A stretch of 64,000 nucleotides of DNA, from contig NZ_JAESVB010000002.1 in assembly GCF_020618775.1 (NCBI RefSeq), forward strand, positions 558,001 through 622,000, given 5' to 3'. The notes beneath the pieces were generated by a model. That model was given only the letters and a program-made list of their open reading frames with translations, was not told where the DNA came from and searched no databases. Shown in pieces: positions 1 to 9,473 of this stretch. Each line of letters opens with the position of its first letter. Within the stretch, counting starts at the first letter, position 1. The position numbers were made by a program, and so were the translations under genes. The stretch comes from Acidisoma silvae (GTDB lineage Bacteria; Pseudomonadota; Alphaproteobacteria; Acetobacterales; Acetobacteraceae).

Positions 1-314
1 TTGTCGGTGGAAAGCGTGAAGGCCCCGGCCGCGCCGCTCAGCCCCGTCACGCGACGGCCGAGCAGGCGCGGCGCGTCGAAAGGCGCGATCTGCTTTTCCA
101 GTTGCGTGATGAGGTCGGCGGCTTCGATCGCGGGATGGGCGGGAATGTCGTAGATCGGCTTTTCCGGATAAAGCGCGGTGCATTGGCCGCCCACCTCGTC
201 CAGCGCGTCGATCAGCACGGCGCGCATTTTCAGCATGCCGCATTCGAAAACCGCGAAAAGCCCGGCCGGCCCCGCGCCCACGATCGCCACATCCGTATCC
301 AAGACCTGAGCCAT
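1..314 (-). CDS. Ferredoxin--NADP reductase, thioredoxin-reductase-like type (N-terminal part; runs off the window)
   Basis: Reverse-strand reading begins MAQVLDTDVAIVGAGPAGLF, a classic FAD-binding GxGxxG dinucleotide fold, followed by a GGQCTALYPEKPIYDIP stretch typical of the TrxR-like ferredoxin/flavodoxin-NADP reductases, which lack the CxxC redox pair of true thioredoxin reductase at this position. These flavoenzymes pass electrons between NADPH and ferredoxin or flavodoxin in the cytoplasm. Only about 104 residues are present; the rest lies upstream of position 1. The start at 314 is the first ATG before the Rossmann strand. The gene is divergent from tsaE, leaving an 85-bp promoter region between them. 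The family call is good from the N-terminus, but the C-terminal half cannot be checked. Confidence 0.85.
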   Translation of the reverse strand, partial: MAQVLDTDVAIVGAGPAGLFAVFECGMLKMRAVLIDALDEVGGQCTALYPEKPIYDIPAHPAIEAADLITQLEKQIAPFDAPRLLGRRVTGLSGAAGAFTLSTD

Positions 315-399
315 CCTGCGCCCGTTCCCCGTTCAAACCGTCCCGGTAAATAGGCTCTGGCCTTCCGGTCCGTCCAGCCTTGGGGCATGGTCCCGGCCC

Positions 400-873
400 A
401 TGACCGGCAGTACCTCTCCCTCGCTCGACCTTCAGCTGCATACGCTCGATGAGACGGAAGCCCTGGCGGGGCGGATCGCAGCTCAGCTGTGCCCCGGTGA
501 CGTCGTTCTGCTGTCAGGCCCGCTCGGCGCCGGCAAATCCGCCCTCGCCCGCGCCGTTATCCGCGCGGCATCCGGCGACCCCACTCTGGACGTGCCCAGC
601 CCCAGTTTCACCCTGGTGCAGAGCTATGAGACGCCGAAGGGCATGGTCCATCACTATGACCTGTGGCGGGTTGAACCCGGGCCGGACCTGCGCGAACTCG
701 GCCTGGACGACGCCTTCAATGACATAACCTTGATCGAATGGCCCGACCGGCTGGAAGCCTATACGCCGGCCGATGCGCTTGAAATTACGCTCAATCCGCA
801 TGCGGATGGCCTGCGGGACGCCCGTCTTTCCGGCTGGCCGGATCGCCTTCATCGCCTTATGGACCAGCCATGA
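400..873 (+). CDS. tsaE: tRNA threonylcarbamoyladenosine biosynthesis ATPase TsaE
   Basis: TsaE is the small P-loop ATPase that works with TsaB/TsaD to make t6A37 on ANN-decoding tRNAs in the cytoplasm. The 157-aa product has the Walker A motif GPLGAGKS at residues 40-47, then PSPSFTLVQSY and HHYDLWR, the conserved TsaE blocks, and LIEWPDRL near residue 113. Length fits the family (about 150 aa). It opens a co-directional run into the nucleotidyltransferase, addB, addA and trxA, overlapping the next gene by 4 nt (ATGA). In many alphaproteobacteria an AmgK-type sugar kinase sits between these two genes; here there is none. Confidence 0.93.
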   Translation: MTGSTSPSLDLQLHTLDETEALAGRIAAQLCPGDVVLLSGPLGAGKSALARAVIRAASGDPTLDVPSPSFTLVQSYETPKGMVHHYDLWRVEPGPDLRELGLDDAFNDITLIEWPDRLEAYTPADALEITLNPHADGLRDARLSGWPDRLHRLMDQP

Positions 874-1631
874 CCCAAACAGCCTTCTCGCCTGTCCAAG
901 TCCCGCGCACCGCCATGCTTCTGGCGGCGGGCCTCGGCACCCGCATGCGCCCGCTCACCGTGAAGACGGCGAAGCCGCTGCTGCCCTTGGGCGGCCGGGC
1001 GCTGCTCGATCACGCGCTGGACCGGCTGGCCGATGCGGGCGTGGAAACGGTCGTCGTAAATACCCATTGGCAGGCGGAAACGGTGGAAGCCCATCTCGCC
1101 GCCCGCACGGGCGGCCCCGCCGTCATCGTCCAGCGCGAAGACAGCCTGCGCGACACCGGGGGCGCCGTGGCGTCGGCACTCGCGGCCGGCCATTTGGGGC
1201 AAGATCCTTTTTACGTCATCAATGGCGATGCCTTCTGGCTGGACGGGCCTATCCCCGCGTTGCTGCGCCTGGCCAGCGCCTTGGAAATCGAAACCGCCAA
1301 GGGCGTGCTGCTGCTACAGCGGACCACGCAGGTCGCCAGCGCCACGGGTGCGGGGGATTTCGCGCTCGACGTCTGGGGCCATCCGCGCCGTCCGACGGAG
1401 CATGAGCAGGTTCCCTATATCTATGCCGGCATCCAGATTCTCTCGCCCGACCTGTTCCAGGATCTGCCGCCGGATCGCTTCAGCCTGAACCTGATCTGGG
1501 ATCGCGCCATCGCGGCCGATACGCTGCGCGCCATTGTGCATGACGGCGTCTGGTTCCACCTCTCCACCCCGCCCGATCTGGCCCGTGCCGAGGTCGAGCT
1601 GCGGGAACATGCGGCAGGCAATCGCCGGTGA
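870..1631 (+). CDS. Sugar-phosphate nucleotidyltransferase, MurNAc-1-P uridylyltransferase (MurU)-like
   Basis: The 253-aa protein has the nucleotidyltransferase signature LAAGLGTRMRP (residues 18-28) followed by KPLLPLGG, and a metal-binding INGDAFW segment near residue 118. Members of this family activate sugar-1-phosphates with UTP or similar nucleotides. The MurU branch serves cell-wall recycling by making UDP-MurNAc from MurNAc-1-P. The position tsaE-(amgK)-murU-addB-addA is the known alphaproteobacterial arrangement, which is why MurU is favoured over GlmU- or RfbA-type enzymes. The kinase that would supply its substrate (AmgK) is not next to it. It overlaps tsaE by 4 nt and addB by 4 nt, so translation is probably coupled. 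Confidence 0.82.
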   Translation: MTQTAFSPVQVPRTAMLLAAGLGTRMRPLTVKTAKPLLPLGGRALLDHALDRLADAGVETVVVNTHWQAETVEAHLAARTGGPAVIVQREDSLRDTGGAVASALAAGHLGQDPFYVINGDAFWLDGPIPALLRLASALEIETAKGVLLLQRTTQVASATGAGDFALDVWGHPRRPTEHEQVPYIYAGIQILSPDLFQDLPPDRFSLNLIWDRAIAADTLRAIVHDGVWFHLSTPPDLARAEVELREHAAGNRR

Positions 1632-4600
1632 AACCGCTCGGCCTCTGGTCCATTCCCAGCGGCCAGCCGTTTCTGGATGCCCTGGCCGAACGCTGGCTGC
1701 GCGACCACGGTTCGGCGCCACTGGCCCAGGGGCTCATCCTGCTGCCGACGCGCCGCGCCGCCCGCGCGCTGACGGAAGCCTTTCTGCGTGCGACGGACGG
1801 CAAGCCCCTGCTGCTGCCGCGCATCTCGGCCATCGGCGCGTCGGACGAAGTGCCGCTGGCGCTCGGCCCCGCCGCCCTCGCGCTGCCGCCGGCCATGCCG
1901 GAAGCCCAGCGGCTGGCGACGCTGTCCCGCCTCATCATCGCGCTGGAACAGGCGAGCGGCGCTCTCAGCCCCAGCCTGGATGCGACCTGGCGCCTGGCCC
2001 GCGAACTGGCCAGCCTGATGGACGAGGCCGAACGCGCTGAAGTGCCGCTGGCCGAGGCGCTGCGCGCCAGTGTGCCGGAGGAGCTCGCCGCGCATTGGCA
2101 GAAGACGCTGACCTTCCTGGCCATCGCGACCGACCAATGGCCGCGCATCCTAAATGAATTGCAGTTGATCGACCCGGTCGCGCGTCAGGTTCGCCTGCTC
2201 CATGCCCAGGCAAAGGCCTGGGAAGAGACCCCGCCGGACTATCCCGTCTGGATCGCCGGGCTGACCACCGCCCGCCCTTCCATCGCGCATGTCGCGCAGG
2301 TGGTGGCCAAGCTGCCGCAGGGCGCGGTGATCCTGCAAGGCCTCGACCACGGCATGGCGGATGACGTCTGGAAATCCCTCCAGCCCAGCCATCCGCAGGC
2401 CGGATTGCAACGCCTGATCGCGGCCATGGGCGCGCGGCGGGAAGACGTGCAGCCTTGGGACGATTCGGCCGCACCGGGGCCAAGCCGATCCGATCTTCTG
2501 GAGCGTGCTCTGCTGCCCGCGGAAGCCCTCGGCGCCTGGCGCGAACCGACGCCGCTCGCGCTCGATGGGCTGTATCGCCTGTCGCCGTCGGACCAGCAGC
2601 AGGAAGCCATCGCCATCGCCGCCCTGCTGCGCGATACGCTGGCAACGCCCTCCGCCCGCGCCGTGCTGATCACGCCGGATCGCCAACTTGCCGCGCGTGT
2701 CGCGGTGGAACTGCGCCGCTTCGGCGTCATCGCCGATGACAGTGCGGGCGAAGCTTTGGGGGAGACGCCGGCTGGCACCTTCCTGCGCCTGATCGCGCGC
2801 GCGGTGGCCGACCGTCTGGCGCCGGTGCCCCTGCTGGCTGTGCTGAAACACCCGCTGACCGCCGCCGGCCTGTCGCTCTCGGCCTGCCGCGCCGGCGCCC
2901 GGGCCTTGGAAACGGATTGCCTGCGCGGACCGCGCCCGGCGGCCGGGCTCACCGGCCTGCGCGATGCGCTGGACAAGACGCGCGGCGGTCCTTCGCCGCG
3001 CTCCGTCGATCTGCTGGCGCAGTTGGAACCCGCTTTGCTGCCACTGCTGCGCCTGACAGACGGCTATACCGCTCAGCCTGCCTCCGCTCTGCTCCGCGCT
3101 TTGACGGCGACCGCCGAGGCGCTGGCGACGACCGCCACCGATGCCGGCGCCGGCCGGCTCTGGGCCGGCGAGGAAGGCGAAGCGCTGGCGACCGCCATCG
3201 CCGAGGCTTTGCCCGCGCTGGACACACTGCCCGATATCAGCCCCTCGGTTCTGCCCGGCCTGCTGGAAGCCCTGCTGGAAGGCAAGGTCGTGCGCAGCCG
3301 CCGCGCCATTCGTGGCCTGGAAGGCGCTAAAATCCATCCCCGCGTCTCTATCTGGGGCCTGCTGGAAGCACGCTTGCAAAGCGCTGAAGTCGTCGTTCTC
3401 GGCGGTCTGGTGGAAGGCGTCTGGCCGCCCGCGCCCGACCCTGGCCCCTGGCTCAGCCGCCGCATGCGCGCCGAGGCCGGTCTGCCGTCACCGGAAGAAG
3501 AAATCGGCCAGGCCGCGCATGATTTTCTGGTCGGCGCCTGCGCCGCCCCCACCGTCATTCTCAGCGCGCCGTCCCGCGTTGGCGGGGCGCCGGCCGTGCC
3601 GGCCCGATGGCTGAAGCGGCTGGAAGCGATGCTGGCTGGACAGTCGCGGCAACTTCCCGCCCATCCGGCGCTGACCTGGGCGCAGGCGCTGGATCAGCCG
3701 GGCGCCGCGCCGGAACCCGCGCGGCCGCCTGCCCCCAAACCGGCCGTGGCGCTGCGCCCGCGCAGCCTCTCCATCACCGAAATCGAGACCTGGCTCGCCG
3801 ACCCATACGCCATCTATGCGCGCCATGTGCTGCAGCTGAAGGAGCTCGATCCTTTGGATCAGGCGACGGATGCCGCCGATTACGGGCGCCTTGTCCATGC
3901 CGGTGTGCAGCATTTCCTGACCGAGGCGGGCGCGGAGTGGCGGTCGGATTCACCTCATCGGCTGCGCATCGCCATGGAGCGCGCGCTGGGCGAAGCGCGG
4001 CTGCGGCCGGCGCTGGCCAATTGGTGGCGCCCGCGCCTGGCGCGCATCGCGGACTGGATCGCGGAGGTGGAAACCGCCCGCCGCGCCGGTCTGTCGCTGA
4101 CCAAAATCGGCACCGAGGTCAGCGGCCGATGGACGCTGTCCGGTCCTGCGGGTTCCTTCACGCTGAAAGGCCGCGCCGACCGGATCGAAAAGCGCGCCGA
4201 TGGATCGCTCACCCTCATCGACTACAAGACTGGCACAGTGCCGAGCGACAAGCGCGTGCGCGAAGGCCATGCGCCGCAATTGCCGCTGGAAGCCGCCATG
4301 GCAGCCTCCGGCGCTTTCGGAGAAGACTATGCGGGGCCCACGGCCGAGATGAGCTATTGGCGCCTGCGCGGCGGGGCCGAACCCGGAGCCGTCATCACAC
4401 CCATCGAAAGCCTCACGGAACTGGCCGATCTCGCCGCGCAATCGGCGGACTCGCTACGCGCCCTGATCGCGGCCTTCGATGACGAGGCCAAACCTTACCT
4501 CGCGCGCCCGCATCCCGGCCGGGCGGCGCGGGATTCGGCCTATGGCCGCTTGGCCCGCCTAGCCGAATGGGCCGGCGGCGGGGATGAGGGTAGCCCATGA
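1628..4600 (+). CDS. addB: Double-strand break repair protein AddB (alphaproteobacterial type)
   Basis: AddB is the partner subunit of the AddAB helicase-nuclease that resects DNA double-strand breaks for RecA loading. The 990-aa product has an inactivated helicase-like N-terminal half and a C-terminal RecB-family nuclease domain, where GRADRIEKRADG and the catalytic DYKTG (Asp at about residue 865) are visible. The start is a GTG at 1628 overlapping the preceding TGA (GTGA), which fits translational coupling. An ATGA overlap joins it to addA. Strong family match by length, neighbour and nuclease motif. Confidence 0.95.
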   Translation: MKPLGLWSIPSGQPFLDALAERWLRDHGSAPLAQGLILLPTRRAARALTEAFLRATDGKPLLLPRISAIGASDEVPLALGPAALALPPAMPEAQRLATLSRLIIALEQASGALSPSLDATWRLARELASLMDEAERAEVPLAEALRASVPEELAAHWQKTLTFLAIATDQWPRILNELQLIDPVARQVRLLHAQAKAWEETPPDYPVWIAGLTTARPSIAHVAQVVAKLPQGAVILQGLDHGMADDVWKSLQPSHPQAGLQRLIAAMGARREDVQPWDDSAAPGPSRSDLLERALLPAEALGAWREPTPLALDGLYRLSPSDQQQEAIAIAALLRDTLATPSARAVLITPDRQLAARVAVELRRFGVIADDSAGEALGETPAGTFLRLIARAVADRLAPVPLLAVLKHPLTAAGLSLSACRAGARALETDCLRGPRPAAGLTGLRDALDKTRGGPSPRSVDLLAQLEPALLPLLRLTDGYTAQPASALLRALTATAEALATTATDAGAGRLWAGEEGEALATAIAEALPALDTLPDISPSVLPGLLEALLEGKVVRSRRAIRGLEGAKIHPRVSIWGLLEARLQSAEVVVLGGLVEGVWPPAPDPGPWLSRRMRAEAGLPSPEEEIGQAAHDFLVGACAAPTVILSAPSRVGGAPAVPARWLKRLEAMLAGQSRQLPAHPALTWAQALDQPGAAPEPARPPAPKPAVALRPRSLSITEIETWLADPYAIYARHVLQLKELDPLDQATDAADYGRLVHAGVQHFLTEAGAEWRSDSPHRLRIAMERALGEARLRPALANWWRPRLARIADWIAEVETARRAGLSLTKIGTEVSGRWTLSGPAGSFTLKGRADRIEKRADGSLTLIDYKTGTVPSDKRVREGHAPQLPLEAAMAASGAFGEDYAGPTAEMSYWRLRGGAEPGAVITPIESLTELADLAAQSADSLRALIAAFDDEAKPYLARPHPGRAARDSAYGRLARLAEWAGGGDEGSP

Positions 4601-7600
4601 CGATCCCCCAGCTCGGACTGCCCTTGCCACCGACGCCCACCGCCGATGACGCGCGGGTGCGCGCCAGCCAGCATCAGATGGCGGCGTCCAACCCCCTGGT
4701 TTCCACCTTCGTCGCGGCGTCCGCAGGCTCCGGCAAAACCAAGCTGCTGACCGACCGGCTGCTGCGCCTGATGCTGGGCGGCGTCGACCCCGGCCGCATC
4801 CTCTGCCTCACCTTCACCCGCAATGCCGCCGCCGAAATGGCGCTGCGCTTGCAGGACAGGCTGGGCCGCTGGGTCAGCCTGCCCGATGACGTGCTCAACC
4901 AGGCGCTGGCCGAGCTTGAGGTTCTGCCCAGCGAGGCGCATCGCAAACGCGCCCGCTCGCTGTTTGCCATCGTGCTGGACCTGCCGGGCGGCATGCGCAT
5001 CGACACCATCCACGCCTTCTGCCAGTCGCTGCTGCGCCGCTTTCCGCTGGAAGCCGGCATCTCCCCTCATTTCCGGCTGGTCGAAGAACGCGACGCGCTG
5101 ATTTCGCTGCGGGAGGAGCAGGAGCTTGTCCTGTCCCGCATTCATGACGACGCGCCAGGCATGCGTGACGCCGTCGATGCGCTGGCCGCCGAACTCAGCG
5201 CCGATGACCTGGACGGCCTGCTGCGCAAACTGGACGGGGCGCGGGAAAGAACCGAGGCGCTGCTGGCGCTGGACACCGAGGCACTGATCGCCAGCCAGCG
5301 CCGCGTTCTGGGCGCCGTGCGCAGCGCGGAGGCTATCTGGCAGGACGCGCTGTCGGGCGGCGCAGCCTCCGAATTGCGGCGCGTCCTCTTCACCATTGCC
5401 GAACAGGGGCCGCCCACCGTCCGCATTCGGGCGCTGGCTTTGCTGGACTGGCTGGCCGATGACGAAGACAGCCGCCGCCGCGACTGGACCGTGTGGAGCC
5501 GCAGTTTCTTCAAGGCGGATGGCGGCCCGCTGGCCCGGTCGACATTGGTCGGGAAAAAGCTCGATGCGGACCGGCCTGACCTGTGGCCGGTGATCGAGGC
5601 TGAGCAGGCGCGTCTGACCGCCATCGAAGACGCTTTCGCCGCCGACCGGCTGGCCGATCTGTCCGCGTCTTTCCTGCGCCTCGCTTTGCCGGTGCTGCGC
5701 AACCAGGCGCGGCGGCGGCAGGTGGAAGGGCTGATGGATTACGGCGACCTCATCATCCGCTCCAACGAGTTGCTGCGCGATCCCGGCGCCGCCTGGGTGC
5801 TGTTCAAGCTCGACCATGGGCTGGATCATCTTTTGCTCGACGAGGTGCAGGATACCGCGCCCGCGCAATGGACCATTGCCGGCAGCCTGACGGCGGAATT
5901 CTTCGCCGGCACCGGCGCACGGGAAGTGCAGGCGCAGACGCAGAAGGATGCGCTGGGCCGCACAGTCTTTGCGGTCGGCGACCGCAAGCAGTCCATCTAC
6001 GGTTTCCAGGGCGCCGATCTGCGCTCCTTCGACGATTGGCGGGACCGGTTGCGCCAGCGCGTCCGCCGCGCCCAGCGGGACTGGCATGACGGCGCGCTGG
6101 ACGTCTCCTTCCGCTCGGTCGTGCCGGTGCTTGCGCTGGTCGACGCCGTCTTCGCGGACCCCGAAGCCGCCCGCGGTGTGGTGGAACCTGGCAGCACAGC
6201 GCTGCTGCATGTCTCGGCCCGACCGGAAGATGGCGGGCAGGTCGAAATCTGGCCGCTGACGCCGCGCGAAGCGGTGCCGAGCCCCGATGCCTGGACCATT
6301 CCGGACAGCAATCTGGGCCAAACCTCGGCACCCGGACGTCTGGCGCGCGACCTCGCGCAATGGATCGCCCGGCTGACCGACGGCAGCCAGACGCTGGCAA
6401 GCCAAGGCCGGCCGGTGCAGCCCGGCGATATTCTGGTCCTGCTGCAAAAACGCGCGCCGATCGCGCCGATCCTGGTGCGCGAGCTTAAGGCAGCCGGCGT
6501 GCCCGTCGCCGGGCTGGACCGGCTGGAACTGACGGCCCAGGCCGCCGTGCAGGATCTGATGGCGCTCGCCGACAGCCTGCTGCTGCCGGAGGACGATCTT
6601 TCCTTCGCTTGCTGGCTCACCAGTCCTTTAGGCAATCTGTCAGATGAAAGCCTGATGGACCTCGCCGCCGGGCGCGGCCACCAATACCTGTCGGAAACGC
6701 TGCGCCTGCGCGCGGCGGAACGCCCGGATTGGCAATTCGCCTGGCATTTCTATGAAGTGCTGCAAGCGGAAGTCGATTACGCCACGCCCCATGCCGTACT
6801 GTCCCGCGCGCTCGGCGCGCTGGGCGGCCGGGCGCGGCTGTTCCGCCGCCTGGGCGCGGAAGCCGCCGAGCCGGTGGATGAACTGCTGAACGCTGCGCTG
6901 ACCTATACGGCAAGCCATGCGCCGTCCCTGCAAAGCTTCCTGCACTGGCTGCGGCAATCGACGGCGGAAGCGAAGCGCGAACCCGGCGCGGCCGGCGATG
7001 CCGTGCGCATCATGACCGTCCATGCCTCCAAGGGCTTGCAGGCGCGGATCGTCATCATGGCGGATGCGGCCAACAAGCCGCCCGGCGACCGTTCCTCTCT
7101 CCTCTGGATGCAGGATGAAAATAGCGGCCTGGAATTGCCGATCCTCTGTCCGCGCAAGGACAGTCATTGCGAGGCCAGCCGCAGCTTCCAGGGCATGGTG
7201 CAGGCCCGCGCGGTGGAAGAGCATCACCGCCTGCTTTATGTCGCCATGACGCGGGCCGAAGACCGGCTGATTGTCTGCGGCTGGGAAAGCGGGGGGCCCG
7301 GCAGCCGGGTGCCGACCTGGCATGAGCTGATTGCGCGCGGTTTCGACGCGCTATCGGCGCAGACGCTGGAAGACCCCAATTCCTTCCCACCGCTTCGCCG
7401 CGTTGTGACGGCCCCGCAGCGGCGCCCGCCACCGGAAGCCAAGGCGAAGGCCATCGGTCTGACTGCCGACCTGCCTAGCTGGATGGGTCGCGCACCCGAC
7501 TGGCAGACCGTGCCGGCCCCGCGCGAGCCGCCACGCCCGACGCCGCTGGCGCCCAGCCGGCCGGATGACGTCGCCTTCGGCCCGGTACCGGCCAGCGATT

Positions 7601-8154
7601 CGCCGTTGATCGTGACGGCATCGCGCGGCGCACGCTTCACGCGCGGCACGCTCATCCATCAATTGCTGCAACATATGCCGGACATGCCGGCGGATACGCG
7701 CGCAGAAGCGGCCTTCGACTTCCTCAGCCGCGCCAGCGCCGGCGTCAGCACGGACGAGGTCGAAACCGTGCTGGCACAATGCGAAGCGGTGCTCGGCCAC
7801 CCTGCGCTGGCCGAGGCTTTCGCGCCCGGCAGCCGGGCCGAAGTGCCGCTGGCGGGCGAGGTCGCCGGCGAGGTCATCACCGGCGTCGTCGACCGGCTGG
7901 CGGTAACGGCCGACAGCGTCGTCGCGCTCGACTTCAAGACCAACCGCCAGCCCCCGGCGACGGCGGAAAAGACGCCGCTGCTGTATCTACGGCAAATGGC
8001 GGCCTATCGCGCGCTGCTGGAGCGGATTTTTCCCGACCACCTGATCCACTGCGTGCTGGTCTGGACGGAGACCGGCACCGTCATGCCGCTGCCGGATGCG
8101 CTGCTGAAAAGCCACAGCCCTCAGGCGCGGGCGGCGGCAAAAGCCACGAACTGA
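4597..8154 (+). CDS. addA: Double-strand break repair helicase-nuclease AddA
   Basis: This 1185-aa UvrD/RecB-type superfamily-1 helicase carries Walker A ASAGSGKTKLLTDRLL (residues about 40-55), a LLLDEVQDTAPAQW Walker B motif (most relatives have DEAQD), the VGDRKQSIYGFQGAD motif III region and TVHASKGLQ (motif V). It ends in a RecB-type nuclease domain with GVVDRLAV and the catalytic DFKTN near residue 1111. With AddB it forms the ATP-driven end-resection complex. Its last 34 nt overlap the oppositely oriented glycosyltransferase-like gene, so the two are convergent and antisense at their ends. Confidence 0.96.
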   Translation: MTIPQLGLPLPPTPTADDARVRASQHQMAASNPLVSTFVAASAGSGKTKLLTDRLLRLMLGGVDPGRILCLTFTRNAAAEMALRLQDRLGRWVSLPDDVLNQALAELEVLPSEAHRKRARSLFAIVLDLPGGMRIDTIHAFCQSLLRRFPLEAGISPHFRLVEERDALISLREEQELVLSRIHDDAPGMRDAVDALAAELSADDLDGLLRKLDGARERTEALLALDTEALIASQRRVLGAVRSAEAIWQDALSGGAASELRRVLFTIAEQGPPTVRIRALALLDWLADDEDSRRRDWTVWSRSFFKADGGPLARSTLVGKKLDADRPDLWPVIEAEQARLTAIEDAFAADRLADLSASFLRLALPVLRNQARRRQVEGLMDYGDLIIRSNELLRDPGAAWVLFKLDHGLDHLLLDEVQDTAPAQWTIAGSLTAEFFAGTGAREVQAQTQKDALGRTVFAVGDRKQSIYGFQGADLRSFDDWRDRLRQRVRRAQRDWHDGALDVSFRSVVPVLALVDAVFADPEAARGVVEPGSTALLHVSARPEDGGQVEIWPLTPREAVPSPDAWTIPDSNLGQTSAPGRLARDLAQWIARLTDGSQTLASQGRPVQPGDILVLLQKRAPIAPILVRELKAAGVPVAGLDRLELTAQAAVQDLMALADSLLLPEDDLSFACWLTSPLGNLSDESLMDLAAGRGHQYLSETLRLRAAERPDWQFAWHFYEVLQAEVDYATPHAVLSRALGALGGRARLFRRLGAEAAEPVDELLNAALTYTASHAPSLQSFLHWLRQSTAEAKREPGAAGDAVRIMTVHASKGLQARIVIMADAANKPPGDRSSLLWMQDENSGLELPILCPRKDSHCEASRSFQGMVQARAVEEHHRLLYVAMTRAEDRLIVCGWESGGPGSRVPTWHELIARGFDALSAQTLEDPNSFPPLRRVVTAPQRRPPPEAKAKAIGLTADLPSWMGRAPDWQTVPAPREPPRPTPLAPSRPDDVAFGPVPASDSPLIVTASRGARFTRGTLIHQLLQHMPDMPADTRAEAAFDFLSRASAGVSTDEVETVLAQCEAVLGHPALAEAFAPGSRAEVPLAGEVAGEVITGVVDRLAVTADSVVALDFKTNRQPPATAEKTPLLYLRQMAAYRALLERIFPDHLIHCVLVWTETGTVMPLPDALLKSHSPQARAAAKATN

Positions 8155-9080
8155 TCGAGCAAAGGCCCAACCCAGCCCAGACCGGCTCCATCGGAGAACC
8201 ACGCAGCCCTGACGGCCGCCAGATCCTCCGGACCGCGCACGAATTCCGCGCTTTCCGGCACGCCGGTCACGGGCAGCCGATAGGGCAGGCAATAGGGATA
8301 GTCCCGCACCCGCCATTCGGGCCGATGCGTCGTCATCAGCGCCAGGCAGGGGACGGAATAGGCATCGGCCAGATGCAGGATGGCGGTATCGGTGGAGACC
8401 ACCGCCCTTGCGCCCGCGACGAGGGCGGCCAAGGCTTCGATCGATGGGCAGAATGGTGCCGCAATGGCACCTTCCACGGGCTCGCCCTGGGTCACGACGG
8501 GGCCGAAGCCACGCGCAGCCAGGCCAAGCTGTAGCGCAAGATGCGCCTCCGGCGGCATGTCCCTGAGCGCGATGGAGGCCTTGGGGCAAAGGAGGACATA
8601 GCCTGTCGGCAGGCCCATGTCAGGCAATGGCGCCATCCGTGGCGCCAGCCAGCGATTGCGCTTCTCGTCGGACGATATTGCGTGCGGATTGATACCCAGC
8701 TTGGCGAGAAAAAAATCGATCATGGAAATGCGCGCGAAAGCCGGGTCATGCGCGAAGTCGCGAATGTCGATCACCTGACCGTCGCGCGGCGCCAGATCCA
8801 TCGGCCAGATTTCGGCCAGATCGGTCGCGCGTTCATACAATTGCGGCAGCAGAGGTTTCGCCGACGGTTCCGTGCGGCCAAGAACGACTCGCCCCTGAAT
8901 GGCACCCGTCGCACGGGCAACCGACAGGGCCTGCAATCCGATGATACCGTCGCCCAGGCTGATGCCGAAGCCGTTCAGAACTGTCGTCAGGCTCAAATCC
9001 TGCAATCCTCGATTACCTGCCCCAGCGTCACAACTGATGCTCACGGGAGCAAGCTTGCCTGGAGGGAGGGAATGTCCCAC
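8121..9080 (-). CDS. Glycosyltransferase family 9-like protein
   Basis: The reverse-strand product (up to 319 aa) has an N-terminal [16 protein letters not shown] stretch like the donor-binding entry of ADP-heptose:LPS heptosyltransferases. Its C-terminal half contains [29 protein letters not shown], the family-9 motif in which the acceptor domain closes on the nucleotide sugar. A role in envelope or LPS sugar transfer is inferred; the substrate cannot be read from the sequence. The listed start is a GTG; a TTG just before the first beta strand (near 8997) is an alternative that would shorten the protein by about 27 residues. It stands alone, convergent with addA and divergent from trxA. Confidence 0.6.
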   Translation of the reverse strand: MGHSLPPGKLAPVSISCDAGAGNRGLQDLSLTTVLNGFGISLGDGIIGLQALSVARATGAIQGRVVLGRTEPSAKPLLPQLYERATDLAEIWPMDLAPRDGQVIDIRDFAHDPAFARISMIDFFLAKLGINPHAISSDEKRNRWLAPRMAPLPDMGLPTGYVLLCPKASIALRDMPPEAHLALQLGLAARGFGPVVTQGEPVEGAIAAPFCPSIEALAALVAGARAVVSTDTAILHLADAYSVPCLALMTTHRPEWRVRDYPYCLPYRLPVTGVPESAEFVRGPEDLAAVRAAWFSDGAGLGWVGPLLDQFVAFAAARA

Positions 9081-9143
9081 CTTCAGTTCAACGCAACATT
9101 AACCGCGTCGCTCCGCGGCGCGGCTTTCAGTATGAGGCCCCCC

Positions 9144-9470
9144 ATGGCTGGCAATACCAAGGCTGTGACTGACGCTAGCTTCGACTCCGATGTCCTGAAG
9201 GCACCGGGTGTCGTCGTCGTCGATTTCTGGGCCGAATGGTGCGGCCCATGCCGCGCGATTTCCCCGGCTCTTGAGGAAATCTCGGCCGAATATGCGGGCA
9301 AACTGACCATTGCCAAGGTCAATATCGACGAAAACCCGACGACGCCGAGCAACTATGCCGTCCGCGGCATCCCGACGCTGATCCTGTTCAAGGACGGCAA
9401 GCAGGTCGCGACCCAGGTCGGCGCCGCTCCCAAGAGCGTGCTCAAGGCCTGGATCGAGCGTAGCCTTTAA
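9144..9470 (+). CDS. trxA: Thioredoxin
   Basis: A 108-aa thioredoxin with [13 protein letters not shown], active-site cysteines at residues 33 and 36, and the cis-proline region [11 protein letters not shown]. It reduces cytoplasmic disulfides and is itself reduced by thioredoxin reductase, encoded here at 60145. The chosen ATG has a GAGG seven nucleotides upstream and gives the usual family length. A second in-frame ATG at 9072 lies six bases after a very strong GGAGG and would add 24 residues without obvious homology, so the true start deserves an experiment. It follows addA, as in many alphaproteobacteria, but is separated from it by the opposed glycosyltransferase gene. Confidence 0.93.
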   Translation: MAGNTKAVTDASFDSDVLKAPGVVVVDFWAEWCGPCRAISPALEEISAEYAGKLTIAKVNIDENPTTPSNYAVRGIPTLILFKDGKQVATQVGAAPKSVLKAWIERSL

Positions 9471-9473
9471 GCG

